NCBI GenBank assembly: GCA_903859155.1
Contig: CAIOLO010000090.1
Coordinates: 1-48,820 of the forward strand
DNA length: 48,820 nt
Direction of reading: 5' to 3'
Origin: an uncultured beta proteobacterium
GTDB taxonomy: Bacteria; Pseudomonadota; Gammaproteobacteria; Burkholderiales; SG8-39
Shown: in pieces, positions 33,582-40,942 of the stretch
Numbering within the stretch: position 1 is the first letter of the stretch
How the letters are laid out: each line of letters begins with the position of its first letter
The notes under the pieces: model-generated
Databases searched by the model: none
What the model saw: the letters and a program-made list of their open reading frames with translations, nothing else
What the model was told of the DNA's origin: nothing
Program-made: the position numbers and the translations under genes

Positions 33582-33914
33582 ATGAACACCTGGGACGAAG
33601 CGAAGCGAGGCCGCAATCTGACGGAACACGGCATCGACTTCGCAGATATCGAGGGATTCTTTGACGGCGACCTGTTGACGCGGGAAGACGAGCGAGACAG
33701 CTATGGAGAGCGCCGCTACCAAAGCATCGGGGTGTTCAATGGCGTTGCCCTGTTCGTGGTCTGGACCCCGCGCGGCGAAGAGGGCGACATACCTCATATC
33801 ATCTCGGCCAGAAAGGCAGAAAATCATGAAGAAAAAAGCTGGGCGCGTTACTACAGGAAGCAACGCCAGGGGAAAGACAAATTGGGCAAAGCTTGCTGCG
33901 ATGCCGGATCGTGA
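33582..33914 (+). CDS. brnT: BrnT toxin, second module
   Basis: 110 aa. WDEAKRGRNLTEHGIDFADI, then EDERDSYGERRYQSIGVFNG, LFVVWTPRG and HIISARKAENHEEKSWARYY are BrnT-family motifs (ISARKA…E…YY). Only distantly related to the copy at 32340, so this is a separate acquisition rather than a duplication. Overlaps brnA by 89 nt. Confidence 0.94.
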   Translation: MNTWDEAKRGRNLTEHGIDFADIEGFFDGDLLTREDERDSYGERRYQSIGVFNGVALFVVWTPRGEEGDIPHIISARKAENHEEKSWARYYRKQRQGKDKLGKACCDAGS

Positions 33915-34125
33915 TATCAAATTCACGAAAGATGCTCCGCGTACCTCACCTGCGGATTGGGCGAACGCAGTAGCTCATCGCGGGCTGCCATTGCCTTCGC
34001 GCAAAGCGCAAATTGCGCTGCGTGTGGATATAGATGTGCTCGCTTGGTTCAGGGAGCAAGGGGCGGGATACCAGACCCGCATGAATGCAGTATTAAAAGC
34101 GTTTCGTGACGCCCATAAATCGTAG
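33826..34125 (+). CDS. brnA: BrnA antitoxin, second module
   Basis: 99 aa from MKKKAGRVTTGSNARGKTNW. LAAMPDRDIKFTKDAPRTSP and the RHH part KAQIALRVDIDVLAWFREQG, AGYQTRMNAVLKAFRDAHKS are typical. The frame is open upstream to 33703 but this start fits the family. It is followed directly by a type-A repeat copy. Confidence 0.93.
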   Translation: MKKKAGRVTTGSNARGKTNWAKLAAMPDRDIKFTKDAPRTSPADWANAVAHRGLPLPSRKAQIALRVDIDVLAWFREQGAGYQTRMNAVLKAFRDAHKS

Positions 34126-34140
34126 TCGTCGTACCATGCC

Positions 34141-34250
34141 GCCCAACAACCCGGCGCAGCCGGACCGCCTCCAGCGCTGCGCGTCCGGCGGCCGATCCAC
34201 CCCGTAAAAGTTAAACTTTATTTTTCCGTTATGCCCGACTGTCGTGCCTT
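34141..34250 (+). repeat. Type-A repeat, copy 6 (5' part) with attC-like start
   Basis: GCCCAACAACCCGGCGCAGC, CCGGAC…GTCCGG stem, then TAAAAGTTAAACTTTATTT and ATGCCCGACTGTCGTGCCTT. It is cut before the second hairpin, where DinD sequence begins. Confidence 0.75.
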
Positions 34251-34510
34251 CACCGCCATCGCGTTCGGCGCATCCTGGATGCGCTCGCGCGCAAGTTTGT
34301 CGCGGGTCTGGGTCATGCGGAACTGGTTGGCGGCCAGTTCAGTCGGATTCATGCGGTCCGCCGGACCCGAGGTCGACCATTTTGCCGGCGCCGGCAAAAT
34401 GGTGGTCCGGATCATTTCCTGATTGCTTGCAAGACGTTACAGCGCGCTCGATAGCCTGCTCGAAGCGCCGCCACTGGCTGTAGCCGAGAGTCGGTTGCAG
34501 GTCCCGCTCG
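34230..34510 (-). pseudogene. DinD-like protein, second copy with internal deletion
   Basis: ERDLQPTLGYSQWRRFEQAI … HHFAGAGKMVDLGSG (N-terminal region) is joined out of frame to NPTELAANQFRMTQTRDKLA, which belongs to the C-terminal third of DinD. The start is lost where the sequence meets HNH fragment 5. Confidence 0.82.
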
Positions 34511-34514
34511 CCCC

Positions 34515-34655
34515 ATGCCCACCCTCGACCACTACCTCCGCGCCTTCCCCTACCTCAACGTCATCCGCACCGGCGGCCGGGCGAGCCTGCACAAGCCGTG
34601 CATGCTGCTGGCGGTGCCGGGGCTCGCGATAAAATCTGCATTCGCGGTGAAATAA
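34515..34655 (+). pseudogene. HNH fragment 5: N-terminus
   Basis: MPTLDHYLRAFPYLNVIRTG then GRASLHKPCMLLAVPGL, after which homology ends (about 34625) and the frame closes at 34655 in the promoter of the next TA module. The 46-residue frame is open but has no nuclease part. Confidence 0.8.
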
Positions 34656-34668
34656 CATATTTGTTATT
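34651..34668 (+). promoter_or_regulatory. Palindromic operator of RelE/Xre module 1
   Basis: AATAACA-TATT-TGTTATT, perfect 7-bp arms, ending at the base before the toxin ATG. It overlaps the likely -10 region. Confidence 0.7.
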
Positions 34669-35010
34669 ATGCAAACTGTGGATTACAAAATCACGTACTA
34701 CAGCGAGGCCGTACAGGCCGAAATCCTGGCATTGCCGGACACGCTGGCGGCACGCTATGTGGTCTTGTCCCGCCGGATGATTGTGTTCGGGCCGAATCTG
34801 GGCGAACCACACACCAAGGCGTTTGGCGACGGCCTGTTTGAGTTGCGCTTGAAGGGCGCGGAGGGAATTGCCCGCGTGTTCTTCTGCACGCTGGTCGGCC
34901 GGCGAATCGTGATGCTGCACAGTTTCACCAAGAAGTCCGACAAAACCCCGCCGCGCGAGCGGCAGATGGCAGAAACCCGGATGAAGGAATTGAAAAATGC
35001 GAAGCCATGA
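34669..35010 (+). CDS. RelE/ParE-superfamily toxin (Gp49-like), module 1
   Basis: 113 aa. YKITYYSEAVQAEILALPDT, GDGLFELRLKGAEGIARVFF, and MLHSFTKKSDKTPPRERQMA are hallmarks of the Gp49-like RelE toxins. It overlaps the antitoxin by 14 nt. A paralogue with the same layout is at 37391. Complete. Confidence 0.94.
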   Translation: MQTVDYKITYYSEAVQAEILALPDTLAARYVVLSRRMIVFGPNLGEPHTKAFGDGLFELRLKGAEGIARVFFCTLVGRRIVMLHSFTKKSDKTPPRERQMAETRMKELKNAKP

Positions 35011-35284
35011 CCAGATCGTAGACAAACTGATGAGCCGTCCCGGCGTACGGGCCGAAGTGGAGAAGCTGGAGCGCGAAGAATTTGTCCTTCTTGATGTGCT
35101 GCTGAAGGCCCGCCATGAGGCCGGCCTGACCCAGGCGCAGGTCGCCAAACGCATGGGCACGCAAGCCCCGGCAGTGGCGCGGCTGGAACGCGCACTCGCG
35201 ACCGGCAAACACTCGCCATCGGTGGCCACACTGCGAAAATATGTAAAGGCCTGTGGCAAGAGGTTGGTTCTGAAGGTCGCATAG
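34997..35284 (+). CDS. XRE-family antitoxin, module 1
   Basis: 95 aa. The helix-turn-helix ARHEAGLTQAQVAKRMGTQA-PAVARLE is followed by GKHSPSVATLRKYVKACGKR. Partner of the toxin at 34669 and expected to bind the operator at 34651. Complete. Confidence 0.94.
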   Translation: MRSHDQIVDKLMSRPGVRAEVEKLEREEFVLLDVLLKARHEAGLTQAQVAKRMGTQAPAVARLERALATGKHSPSVATLRKYVKACGKRLVLKVA

Positions 35285-35353
35285 AAACCTGATGCCCGGC
35301 GCAAGACCAGCCTGGTCGCGGACTTGCTTCAACTCCGAAACGCGGACTCCTCC

Positions 35354-35484
35354 CTCACCCGCGACCTCCACGCCTTCCGCGCCCTCAACGTCAACCGCAC
35401 CGGCGGCAGGGCGAGCCCGCACAAGCCGTGCATGCTGCTCGCGGTGCCGGGCATGGCCGAAGCGGGTGATCTCGTGCAGAACAG
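35354..35484 (+). pseudogene. HNH fragment 6: N-terminal part without start
   Basis: LTRDLHAFRALNVNRTGGRA, SPHKPCMLLAVPGMAEAGDL and VQNR, then it stops at the 3' end of the AbiEii-like gene. The first codons are lost or diverged. Confidence 0.8.
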
Positions 35485-35487
35485 AAA

Positions 35488-36195
35488 TCAGGGCCGCCCG
35501 ATCGAAGCAATCCGCTCCAGCCGCGCGGCCACGACAGCTGCGCGGTCCGGCGAGGTTTCGTCTGCCGCAAGCATTCCGGGCAGAGTGTTGAGGAAGTGCG
35601 GCAGCGCCAGCAGCGATTCGCAACGGCTCGTCAGATATTGCCGGAGTTCGCTCTCCATCCGCTCGATTTCGGCGGTAAGTTGCGGGCGGCCGTCGATGAC
35701 ATTGATGATGTCCTCGAGATCGTGGCTTTCGAGCACATCCTCCCGCCCGCGGTCTGCGAAAGCTTCGAACTTTGTCGCGATGAACACCGGCGCCGCGACC
35801 AGACGGATGGCCGTGCCGGGCGGCAGCGTGAACGTCATGGAAGTTTTCATCGCAAGCGGATACCACCGATTGGCGAACCCGAGAATGCGCTCGTCCGAAG
35901 GCATCAGATCGACGACGAGATCGCGGTAGCGCCAACGGCAGATCGGCACGTCATTGGACAGGTCGCGAACAAACCCCAGTTGCGAGAATCGCTTTTCCAT
36001 CCGGTGATAGCCCTGCAACGCAGCGACCTCGGCAACCAGATCGATGTCGTAGGTCAAGCGCACCGGAGCTGCTGCAGGATCGGTGATCAGCAAGCCGGCG
36101 GCACAGCCGCCGACAAATACCAACTCGTCTTTCAACGGCCCAAGAGCCTGCGCGATCAATTCGACCTTGACCAGGTTAGGGTCCGCAGGATTCAT
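35488..36195 (-). CDS. AbiEii-like nucleotidyltransferase
   Basis: 235 aa. ELVFVGGCAAGLLITDPAAA-PVRLTYDIDLVAEV gives the GG…(x)DxD nucleotidyltransferase core, and PVFIATKFEAFADRGREDVL plus HDLEDIINVIDGR follow the AbiEii/toxin pattern. Its start overlaps the stop of the winged-helix gene upstream by 4 nt. Likely toxin-type enzyme that modifies tRNA or protein; untested. Complete. Confidence 0.85.
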   Translation of the reverse strand: MNPADPNLVKVELIAQALGPLKDELVFVGGCAAGLLITDPAAAPVRLTYDIDLVAEVAALQGYHRMEKRFSQLGFVRDLSNDVPICRWRYRDLVVDLMPSDERILGFANRWYPLAMKTSMTFTLPPGTAIRLVAAPVFIATKFEAFADRGREDVLESHDLEDIINVIDGRPQLTAEIERMESELRQYLTSRCESLLALPHFLNTLPGMLAADETSPDRAAVVAARLERIASIGRP

Positions 36196-36728
36196 TTGAA
36201 GTAAGCGTCGAGCAGATCGCGCGCGGCGTTGCGCTCCCGCGCCTGGCCCGAGCGGATGGCATCGAACAGCACCAGCAAGGCATAGAGTTTTGCGTCGCGA
36301 AGCGCTGCCTCCGGAACCGAAGGGTATAAAGGCGCGAGGCTGAGTCCGCGAACCGTGCCCGCCGCGCTTGGCCAGACAGGCACAGGATCGCCCGATGGCG
36401 CGATGATGGCGTTAAGCGGCGGCGCGGCATAACCGGTGGGAACGCCGCGACTCAGCGCTCCCCAAACCGGCGGATAGGCGTACATCGCGCCATGCAGAAG
36501 AAAATCCTTCAGCGCAGATTTCAGGATGACCGGCCGGCGATCCTGAAACATCAGCAGGCGGGCAGTGGCAGCGCGTTTCAGCGCCCCATGGACGGCAGAA
36601 CTGGCCAGCCCGGTTTGCGCCGCCAGATCTGGATAGGTCACCGCACCGCCGTCGCGGCTGAGCAAGGCCAGCAGGACATAAAGATCCTGCGGCTTGAGCA
36701 TCATTTGCCGGTTGCTGATGCTGGCCAT
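36192..36728 (-). CDS. Winged-helix regulator paired with the AbiEii-like gene
   Basis: 178 aa. MMLKPQDLYVLLALLSRDGG, then VTYPDLAAQTGLASSAVHGA-LKRAATARLL is a MarR-like winged helix at residues 10-60; the rest (YAYPPVWGALSRGVPTGYAA) is a C-terminal domain seen in this two-gene arrangement. Probable antitoxin/autoregulator. The AT-rich promoter region upstream has direct repeats (next entry). Confidence 0.8.
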   Translation of the reverse strand: MASISNRQMMLKPQDLYVLLALLSRDGGAVTYPDLAAQTGLASSAVHGALKRAATARLLMFQDRRPVILKSALKDFLLHGAMYAYPPVWGALSRGVPTGYAAPPLNAIIAPSGDPVPVWPSAAGTVRGLSLAPLYPSVPEAALRDAKLYALLVLFDAIRSGQARERNAARDLLDAYFK

Positions 36729-36734
36729 ATTCTT

Positions 36735-36816
36735 GTTTCATGAATTGAGAATTAACTAATTAAATGTATCATAATTATGTAGTTACTGTAATATTTCTCG
36801 TTTCATGAATTAAGAA
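36735..36816 (-). promoter_or_regulatory. AT-rich control region with two direct repeats
   Basis: GTTTCATGAATTGAGAA (36735-36751) and GTTTCATGAATTAAGAA (36800-36816), 65 nt apart with one mismatch, flank a very AT-rich stretch (about 36751-36799). Base composition is unlike the GC-rich surroundings. Likely operator sites for the winged-helix protein. Confidence 0.7.
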
Positions 36817-36884
36817 AATCGTACTGGACAAGTCCTGAAATATCCTCCGCTAAGACGATTTCCGACTTGCGTGGATCAGCGTTC

Positions 36885-37303
36885 CGGGCGACCACGGGCA
36901 GAACAGGATCCGCTTCGACCCGGCGCTGCTCGCGCGCGCGTGAAGTTCTTCGAGGCCGTGCGCGACGCATCCGGCCACGCCCATCCGCACTACCCGTACT
37001 TCCATTTGAAGACCGAAGGCTTCCGGCACCTTGCGTCCCTGCCCGGCCGCGAGGCCGTGGTCGAGGCGATGGCAACCGCGCGCTCGGTGGCGGCCGTCAC
37101 CGGCAACATCGCCTGGGTGTCGCTCGACCCCGAACTGCACATCCTGATGCTCGCAGAACCTTCGCGGACCGCGCTGCGCGAACAACTGCTGGCGGCCTGG
37201 TTCGGCGGCCGGCACGAGGCCCTGCCGGCGGTGCTCGATGAGGAGCGCGGCATCGACCGCTACCAGACCCGGCTTCGCGACAGCCCCGCCTCGGGCTGGC
37301 GCA
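36885..37303 (+). pseudogene. HNH fragment 7: middle region
   Basis: From the codons of GDLGQNRIRFDPALLA, with a 2-nt deletion before MKFF, it continues as VKFFEAVRDASGHAHPHYPY, FHLKTEGFRHLASLPGREAV, NIAWVSLDPELHILMLAEPS and ERGIDRYQTRLRDS. The end CGCCTCGGGCTGGCGCA (37287-37303) belongs to the HNH core about 45 codons further on, so there is an internal deletion. It is the only copy carrying the middle of the protein. Confidence 0.85.
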
Positions 37304-37365
37304 GGATCCGGCGTGAAATGTCAACCACTTCACACTTGATCCTCGCAAATCACGCCACAGCGGCC

Positions 37366-37384
37366 ATAGCGAATCCGCTATACT
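37366..37384 (+). promoter_or_regulatory. Operator and -10 of RelE/Xre module 2
   Basis: Palindrome ATAGCG-AATC-CGCTAT (37366-37381) overlaps TATACT (37379-37384). The GTG start of the toxin is 6 nt after the -10, so the mRNA would be leaderless. Confidence 0.72.
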
Positions 37385-37390
37385 AAGGCA

Positions 37391-37717
37391 GTGAACTGGA
37401 AAGTCACCTTTTACAGCGATCAAGTCGAGGCCGGGATCCACGCGCTGCCGGCTGGTTTTGTTGCCCGCTTTATACGATACGCCGAGCGCATGGAGATCTA
37501 TGGCCCCGACCTGGGAATGCCCCACACTCGCCCCATGGGCGACGGGCTTTTCGAATTGAGACTCAAGGCCGCCGAAGGAATTGCGCGCGTGTTCTTTTGC
37601 ACCGTGGTCGCGCGGAAGATAGTGGTGCTTCACCAGTTCGTAAAGAAGAGCGAGAAGACCCCGAACAGGGAGCTCAAGGTTGCACGAAATCGGATGAAGG
37701 AACTCAGAAATGGCTAG
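37391..37717 (+). CDS. RelE/ParE-superfamily toxin (Gp49-like), module 2
   Basis: 108 aa with a GTG start. WKVTFYSDQVEAGIHALPAG, GDGLFELRLKAAEGIARVFF, and VLHQFVKKSEKTPNRELKVA. Paralogue of the toxin at 34669 (same GDGLFELRLK and IARVFF blocks). Overlaps the antitoxin by 8 nt. Complete. Confidence 0.94.
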   Translation: MNWKVTFYSDQVEAGIHALPAGFVARFIRYAERMEIYGPDLGMPHTRPMGDGLFELRLKAAEGIARVFFCTVVARKIVVLHQFVKKSEKTPNRELKVARNRMKELRNG

Positions 37718-38030
37718 CTCTCTCAAGCAGTTCAAGGCACGAGCGCTCGCGCGCCCGGACGTGAGGAAGGCATACGACGAACTTGCCGGGGAGTTCTCGT
37801 TTATCGATGAAGTGCTCAAGGCACGGGCTGCCTCAGGACTTACCCAGGCGGAATTGGCGGCTCGCGTGGGTACGACCCAGTCGGCCATCGCCCGGCTGGA
37901 GTCCGGTACTCCGAAGCACTCCCCCTCGATCTTGACCTTGCAGCGGTATGCGCGTGCCATGGGCCATCGAGTCGAAATCAAGCTGATCAAGGATCCAAGG
38001 CCGACCGCGCGTTCGAAGGGACGCGCATAA
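37710..38030 (+). CDS. XRE-family antitoxin, module 2
   Basis: 106 aa. Helix-turn-helix in ARAASGLTQAELAARVGTTQ-SAIARLESG, then KHSPSILTLQRYARAMGHRV. Basic C-terminal tail. Partner of the toxin at 37391. Complete. Confidence 0.94.
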   Translation: MASSLKQFKARALARPDVRKAYDELAGEFSFIDEVLKARAASGLTQAELAARVGTTQSAIARLESGTPKHSPSILTLQRYARAMGHRVEIKLIKDPRPTARSKGRA

Positions 38031-38104
38031 AGCCGCGCGCCGTTGAACGCAGACGCAATACCGCAAACTCGCCGTTCGAAGTCAAAGAGAGACGGTTGCG
38101 CCAA

Positions 38105-38186
38105 CCCAGTTCAGCCGCCGCCGATGTGTGTTCGGAAGTAACGTCCTGATCCGGCCACAGGCTTGCCGTGTCAGCCCCCTGTCAGC
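38105..38186 (+). repeat. HNH upstream-region repeat, copy 2
   Basis: TTCAGCCGCCGCCGAT … ACAGGCTTGCCGTGTCAG … TGTCAGCC, matching 29117-29197. It is followed by a type-A repeat. Confidence 0.65.
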
Positions 38187-38190
38187 CCCG

Positions 38191-38416
38191 CCCCCGCCGG
38201 CCGGGGCGGATCAGGCGTCGGCGGCCGATCCACCCCGTAAAAGTTGAACATTATTTTCCCGCTATGCCCGGCTGGCGTACCTGTCCAGGCATGCCGGTTG
38301 TTCAACGCAACAACTGCCAATCTCCTGAACGACGGCCCTGATCCAGGCGTAAGCTTCCCCGAACGTCGCGCTGCGCTTTTGCCGGCATACCGGGAAACTT
38401 CCGCTCGACGACCACC
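38191..38416 (+). repeat. Type-A repeat, copy 2 (full)
   Basis: CGCCGGCCGGGGCGGA start, TAAAAGTTGAAC core, hairpin 1 (ATGCC…GGCAT), hairpin 2 GTTGTT…AACAAC, then the tail with CCTGATCCAGGCGTAAGCTT up to the HNH start. Confidence 0.85.
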
Positions 38417-38614
38417 CTGCCTGATGACCTAGCCCGCTACCTGAAAGCCTTCCGCACCCTGCACGTCAACCGCGCGGCGAACGCGCCAGCCCGCGAGAAG
38501 CCGTGCATGCTGCTCGCGCTGGCGGTGAAGACGCTGATGCTGCCCAAGGAGAAGGGGTTGTGGCCGAAGAAGGAGGCGTTGGAGTGGAGGGTTGGGCGGT
38601 TGCTGGGGAACTGA
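38417..38614 (+). pseudogene. HNH fragment 8: N-terminus fused to C-terminus
   Basis: Homologous to MPDDLARYLKAFRTLHVNRA but the start is CTG and a base is missing around AACGCGCCAGCC. It jumps from GCATGCTGCTCGCG to CTGGCGGTGAAGACG, that is, from the N-terminal CMLLA to the C-terminal LLALA; the two parents share GCTGCTCGCG. It ends with the normal C-terminus. Confidence 0.83.
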
Positions 38615-38699
38615 GCGGTGGCGAAGATGCGTTCCGCCCCATTGGTGAAGGCAAGCGTTTCTGCCGGCATGGAGTAAACTATCTGCTCTGGAGGCAATC

Positions 38700-38918
38700 A
38701 TGGACACATCTCTCGTCAGTCGCGACCCTGAGATCATGAGCGGAGCGCTCTGCTTCACTGGTACTCGAGTGCTCGTCAAGAACTTATTTGACTACTTTGA
38801 AGGCGCGTCGTCTTTAGAGGATTTTCTCGAAGACTTCCCATCCATATCTCGCGATCAAGCCATAGCGGTACTTGAGGCGGCAAGAGAGCGCCTTGTAGTC
38901 GATGCGGCTGCTGCTTGA
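38700..38918 (+). CDS. DUF433 antitoxin
   Basis: 72 aa. LVSRDPEIMSGALCFTGTRV, then LVKNLFDYFEGASSLEDFLE and DFPSISRDQAIAVLEAA are the DUF433 pattern. SD GGAGG upstream. Overlaps the PIN-like gene by 17 nt. DUF433 proteins are paired with DUF5615 toxins. Complete. Confidence 0.93.
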   Translation: MDTSLVSRDPEIMSGALCFTGTRVLVKNLFDYFEGASSLEDFLEDFPSISRDQAIAVLEAARERLVVDAAAA

Positions 38919-39228
38919 CGAATCGGTGCCGAGTCGGCTTCGGCGATCGTTACCGGAACACGAAGTTCATACGGTTGTCGAGGTCGGCTGGTCCGGAGTC
39001 AAGAACGGCAAGCTTCTTGCGCTCGGCGCGGTCGGGTACGACGCGCTCATTACGGTTGATAAAAGCCTCCAGTATCAGCAGAACTTGGCAACACTGCCCG
39101 TCGCGGTAATCCTATTGGACGCGGTATCGAATGAGTTGCATGTGTTGTTGAGCCTGGTGCCTGACCTTAAAGTGGCCCTGCTCGCATTGAAGCCTCGAAC
39201 CTTCGTCATAATCAAAGCCGGGGCATAA
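38902..39228 (+). CDS. DUF5615 PIN-like toxin
   Basis: 108 aa. RLLLDESVPSRLRRSLPEHE, VHTVVEVGWSGVKNGKLLAL and YDALITVDKSLQYQQNLATL give the PIN-like (Mut7-C) acidic residues D6, E7 and D near 53. Predicted ribonuclease neutralised by the DUF433 protein. The sequence after the stop (GCATAACAGCGCGCTGCACG) resembles the left end of an attC site. Confidence 0.92.
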   Translation: MRLLLDESVPSRLRRSLPEHEVHTVVEVGWSGVKNGKLLALGAVGYDALITVDKSLQYQQNLATLPVAVILLDAVSNELHVLLSLVPDLKVALLALKPRTFVIIKAGA

Positions 39229-39304
39229 CAGCGCGCTGCACGGGACTGAGAACCCGCCCAGCAGTTCATCGCTGCCCCCTAAGTAGCTGACGCCCGCGCC
39301 ATCC

Positions 39305-39827
39305 TCAGTAAAGCGGGCTGCGGCGGGCGCCTGTGCGCCTTTTCGCTTTCGGGCTGTCCGCATCCATGGCGAACGCGGCAAGGTGCACCACCCGCTCGCC
39401 CCGCACCAGCGCCCCGCCCGTGATCGAGCCGCCCTCCAGGCGCACGTCCTCGCCCTCGCCCAGCGCCTTGAAGCTTTGCGTGGCCGCGGCCTTCATCTGC
39501 TCGATGAACCGGCGCACCGCCTCCTCCACCGGCGGCACGCCGTCGGGCTGCCGGGTCTCCGCCGCGTCCATGGCGTAGCTGCGCACGATCTTGGGCAGGT
39601 AGCGCGCACAGGTCGCCGGGCTGTCGAAGAACTCGATGCCCGCCACCCTGCCGTCCACGGCGAACACCGCGCCGCACTGGCGGGGCAGCGGCTCGATGGC
39701 GTTCACGTACTGGTCCAGGCGCGCCTTCTCCTTTTCGTAGACGTCGCCCATCGCCTCGGTTGCCGAGTCCACGCAGAAGCTCGCCTGCTTCTGCGCGATG
39801 TCGGCCCAGACCTCGCCCTGGTCCGAG
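39305..39827 (-). pseudogene. ARPP-1-type protein, C-terminal half
   Basis: From SDQGEVWADIAQKQASFCVD, MGDVYEKEKARLDQYVNAIE, GAVFAVDGRVAGIEFFDSPA to a stop after RRTGARRSPLY. It begins at the same 17-mer (39811-39827) at which both N-terminal fragments (31381, 32897) end. Joining copy 2 and this half across the 17-mer restores one continuous frame. Confidence 0.85.
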
Positions 39828-39828
39828 T

Positions 39829-39901
39829 AGTTGAACTTTATTTTTCCGCTATGCCCGACTGTCGTGCCTTACCAGGCATACCGGTTGTTTAACGAAACAA
39901 C
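39829..39901 (+). repeat. Type-A repeat, copy 7 (partial)
   Basis: AGTTGAACTTTATTTTTCCG core, hairpin 1 (ATGCC…GGCAT), hairpin 2 GTTGTT-TAACGA-AACAAC. It starts 2 nt after the ARPP-1 17-mer. Confidence 0.8.
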
Positions 39902-39974
39902 TTATCCCCACCCGTCCGTATCGCCGTCTCATGCCCGGGTAAGTCCAGGTCTTGCTCAAGGGGAGCAAGCAATC

Positions 39975-40211
39975 CTATGCAAATTCGAAGACCTCCAGCG
40001 GCACGGTCTTGTTTGGCCGGCCCGCGCCATGAACCAGCAGGCGGACGCGTTCGGTCGTCTCCCGCGAGATTGATGTCTCCGAGCAGCGCGTGCACGCCAG
40101 CGCTGGAATATGCTCGACCAGCACGCGCCGGCCATCCACCTCCAGCACCTGGCTGACAATTTCTTCTTTGGCGGATTCACCGCCGCAGACGTGGCATTTG
40201 AACGCCGACAT
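39975..40211 (-). CDS. YgiT-type zinc-finger protein (antitoxin)
   Basis: 78 aa. Two Cys pairs, KCHVCGGESA and ALACTRCSETSIS, form the MqsA N-terminal zinc finger; there is no C-terminal HTH, so it is the short YgiT-only form. Lies 2 nt after the DUF4258 gene. Predicted antitoxin of that gene. Complete. Confidence 0.9.
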   Translation of the reverse strand: MSAFKCHVCGGESAKEEIVSQVLEVDGRRVLVEHIPALACTRCSETSISRETTERVRLLVHGAGRPNKTVPLEVFEFA

Positions 40212-40213
40212 CG

Positions 40214-40525
40214 TTACCTCCGTATTTCAAACTTCGTCCACTCGCCGGAATCCGGTTCGTAGAGCGTAATGATTCTTGCCAACTCCGAATCCATCAACGA
40301 TACCTGAATATGCAATGGACGCCCAACCGCTGCGAAACCCAGCATCAATATGCTTGGCGAATACTTGTCTTCCGGATACGACTCGATTGTCCGGGCTTGC
40401 CCGCCCGCAACCCGGATTTCCTCATCGCTGATGTTGCGCTCGACCGCGCGTATGAACGCGTGCCGGCTTAAATCGAATTGACCGGCTGCCAATTGCTGCC
40501 GGATTTGATCGGCGGTTTTCATCAC
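40214..40525 (-). CDS. DUF4258 toxin-like protein
   Basis: 103 aa. FDLSRHAFIRAVERNISDEE, then YPEDKYSPSILMLGFAAVGR-PLHIQVSL and ARIITLYEPDSGEWTKFE. DUF4258 proteins are RelE/MqsR-like and commonly precede a YgiT-type antitoxin, as here. Complete. Confidence 0.9.
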   Translation of the reverse strand: MMKTADQIRQQLAAGQFDLSRHAFIRAVERNISDEEIRVAGGQARTIESYPEDKYSPSILMLGFAAVGRPLHIQVSLMDSELARIITLYEPDSGEWTKFEIRR

Positions 40526-40526
40526 G

Positions 40527-40592
40527 GCATAACGTCCGCGATCCGTTTCCGGTACACAATGTCAGCAACCAGTCAGCTCAACGCCCGCCCCC
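40527..40592 (+). repeat. HNH upstream-region repeat, type B copy 1
   Basis: TAACGTCCGCGATCCG … TTCCGGTACACAATGTCAGC … CAGTCAGC … CGCCCCC up to the HNH ATG. The second copy is at 46112-46173. Confidence 0.65.
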
Positions 40593-40923
40593 ATGCCCGC
40601 CGATCTCGACCACTACCTCCACGCCTTGCGCACCCTGCACGCCAACCGCGCGGGCGAGCGTGCCAGCCCGCGAGAAGCCGTGCATGCTGCTCGCGGTGCC
40701 GGGCATGGCCGAAGCGGGCGACCTCGGGGAGAACAGGATCCCTTTCGACCCGGCGCTGCTCGCGCGCTGCATGAAGTTCTTCGCGGCCGTGCGCGAGGAA
40801 TCCGACCACGCCAATCCGCACTACCCGTACTTCCACCTGAAGACCGAAGGCTTCTGGCACCTCCAGCCCCTGCCCGGCCGCGAAACCGTGGCAGTGGTCT
40901 AAACCCTGGCCGTGGCGACGGCG
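40593..40923 (+). pseudogene. HNH fragment 9: N-terminal third
   Basis: MPADLDHYLHALRTLHANRA, frameshift in the SPRE/SPHK region, then FHLKTEGFWHLQPLPGRETV followed by the derived stop GTCTAA (40900-40902). Homology with fragments 10 and 12 continues past the stop to ACGGCG at 40923, where the DUF1016 module begins. Confidence 0.87.
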
Positions 40924-40942
40924 ATGGCATTGACGTGACGGT

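Noticed and set aside
39829-39901. REP/BIME elements as an explanation for the type-A hairpins
   Set aside because: REP units are shorter, lie in many intergenic regions and have GTAG/GCGC-type heads; here the unit is about 240 nt and is tied to the HNH start. A genome-wide count would be needed to exclude it fully.
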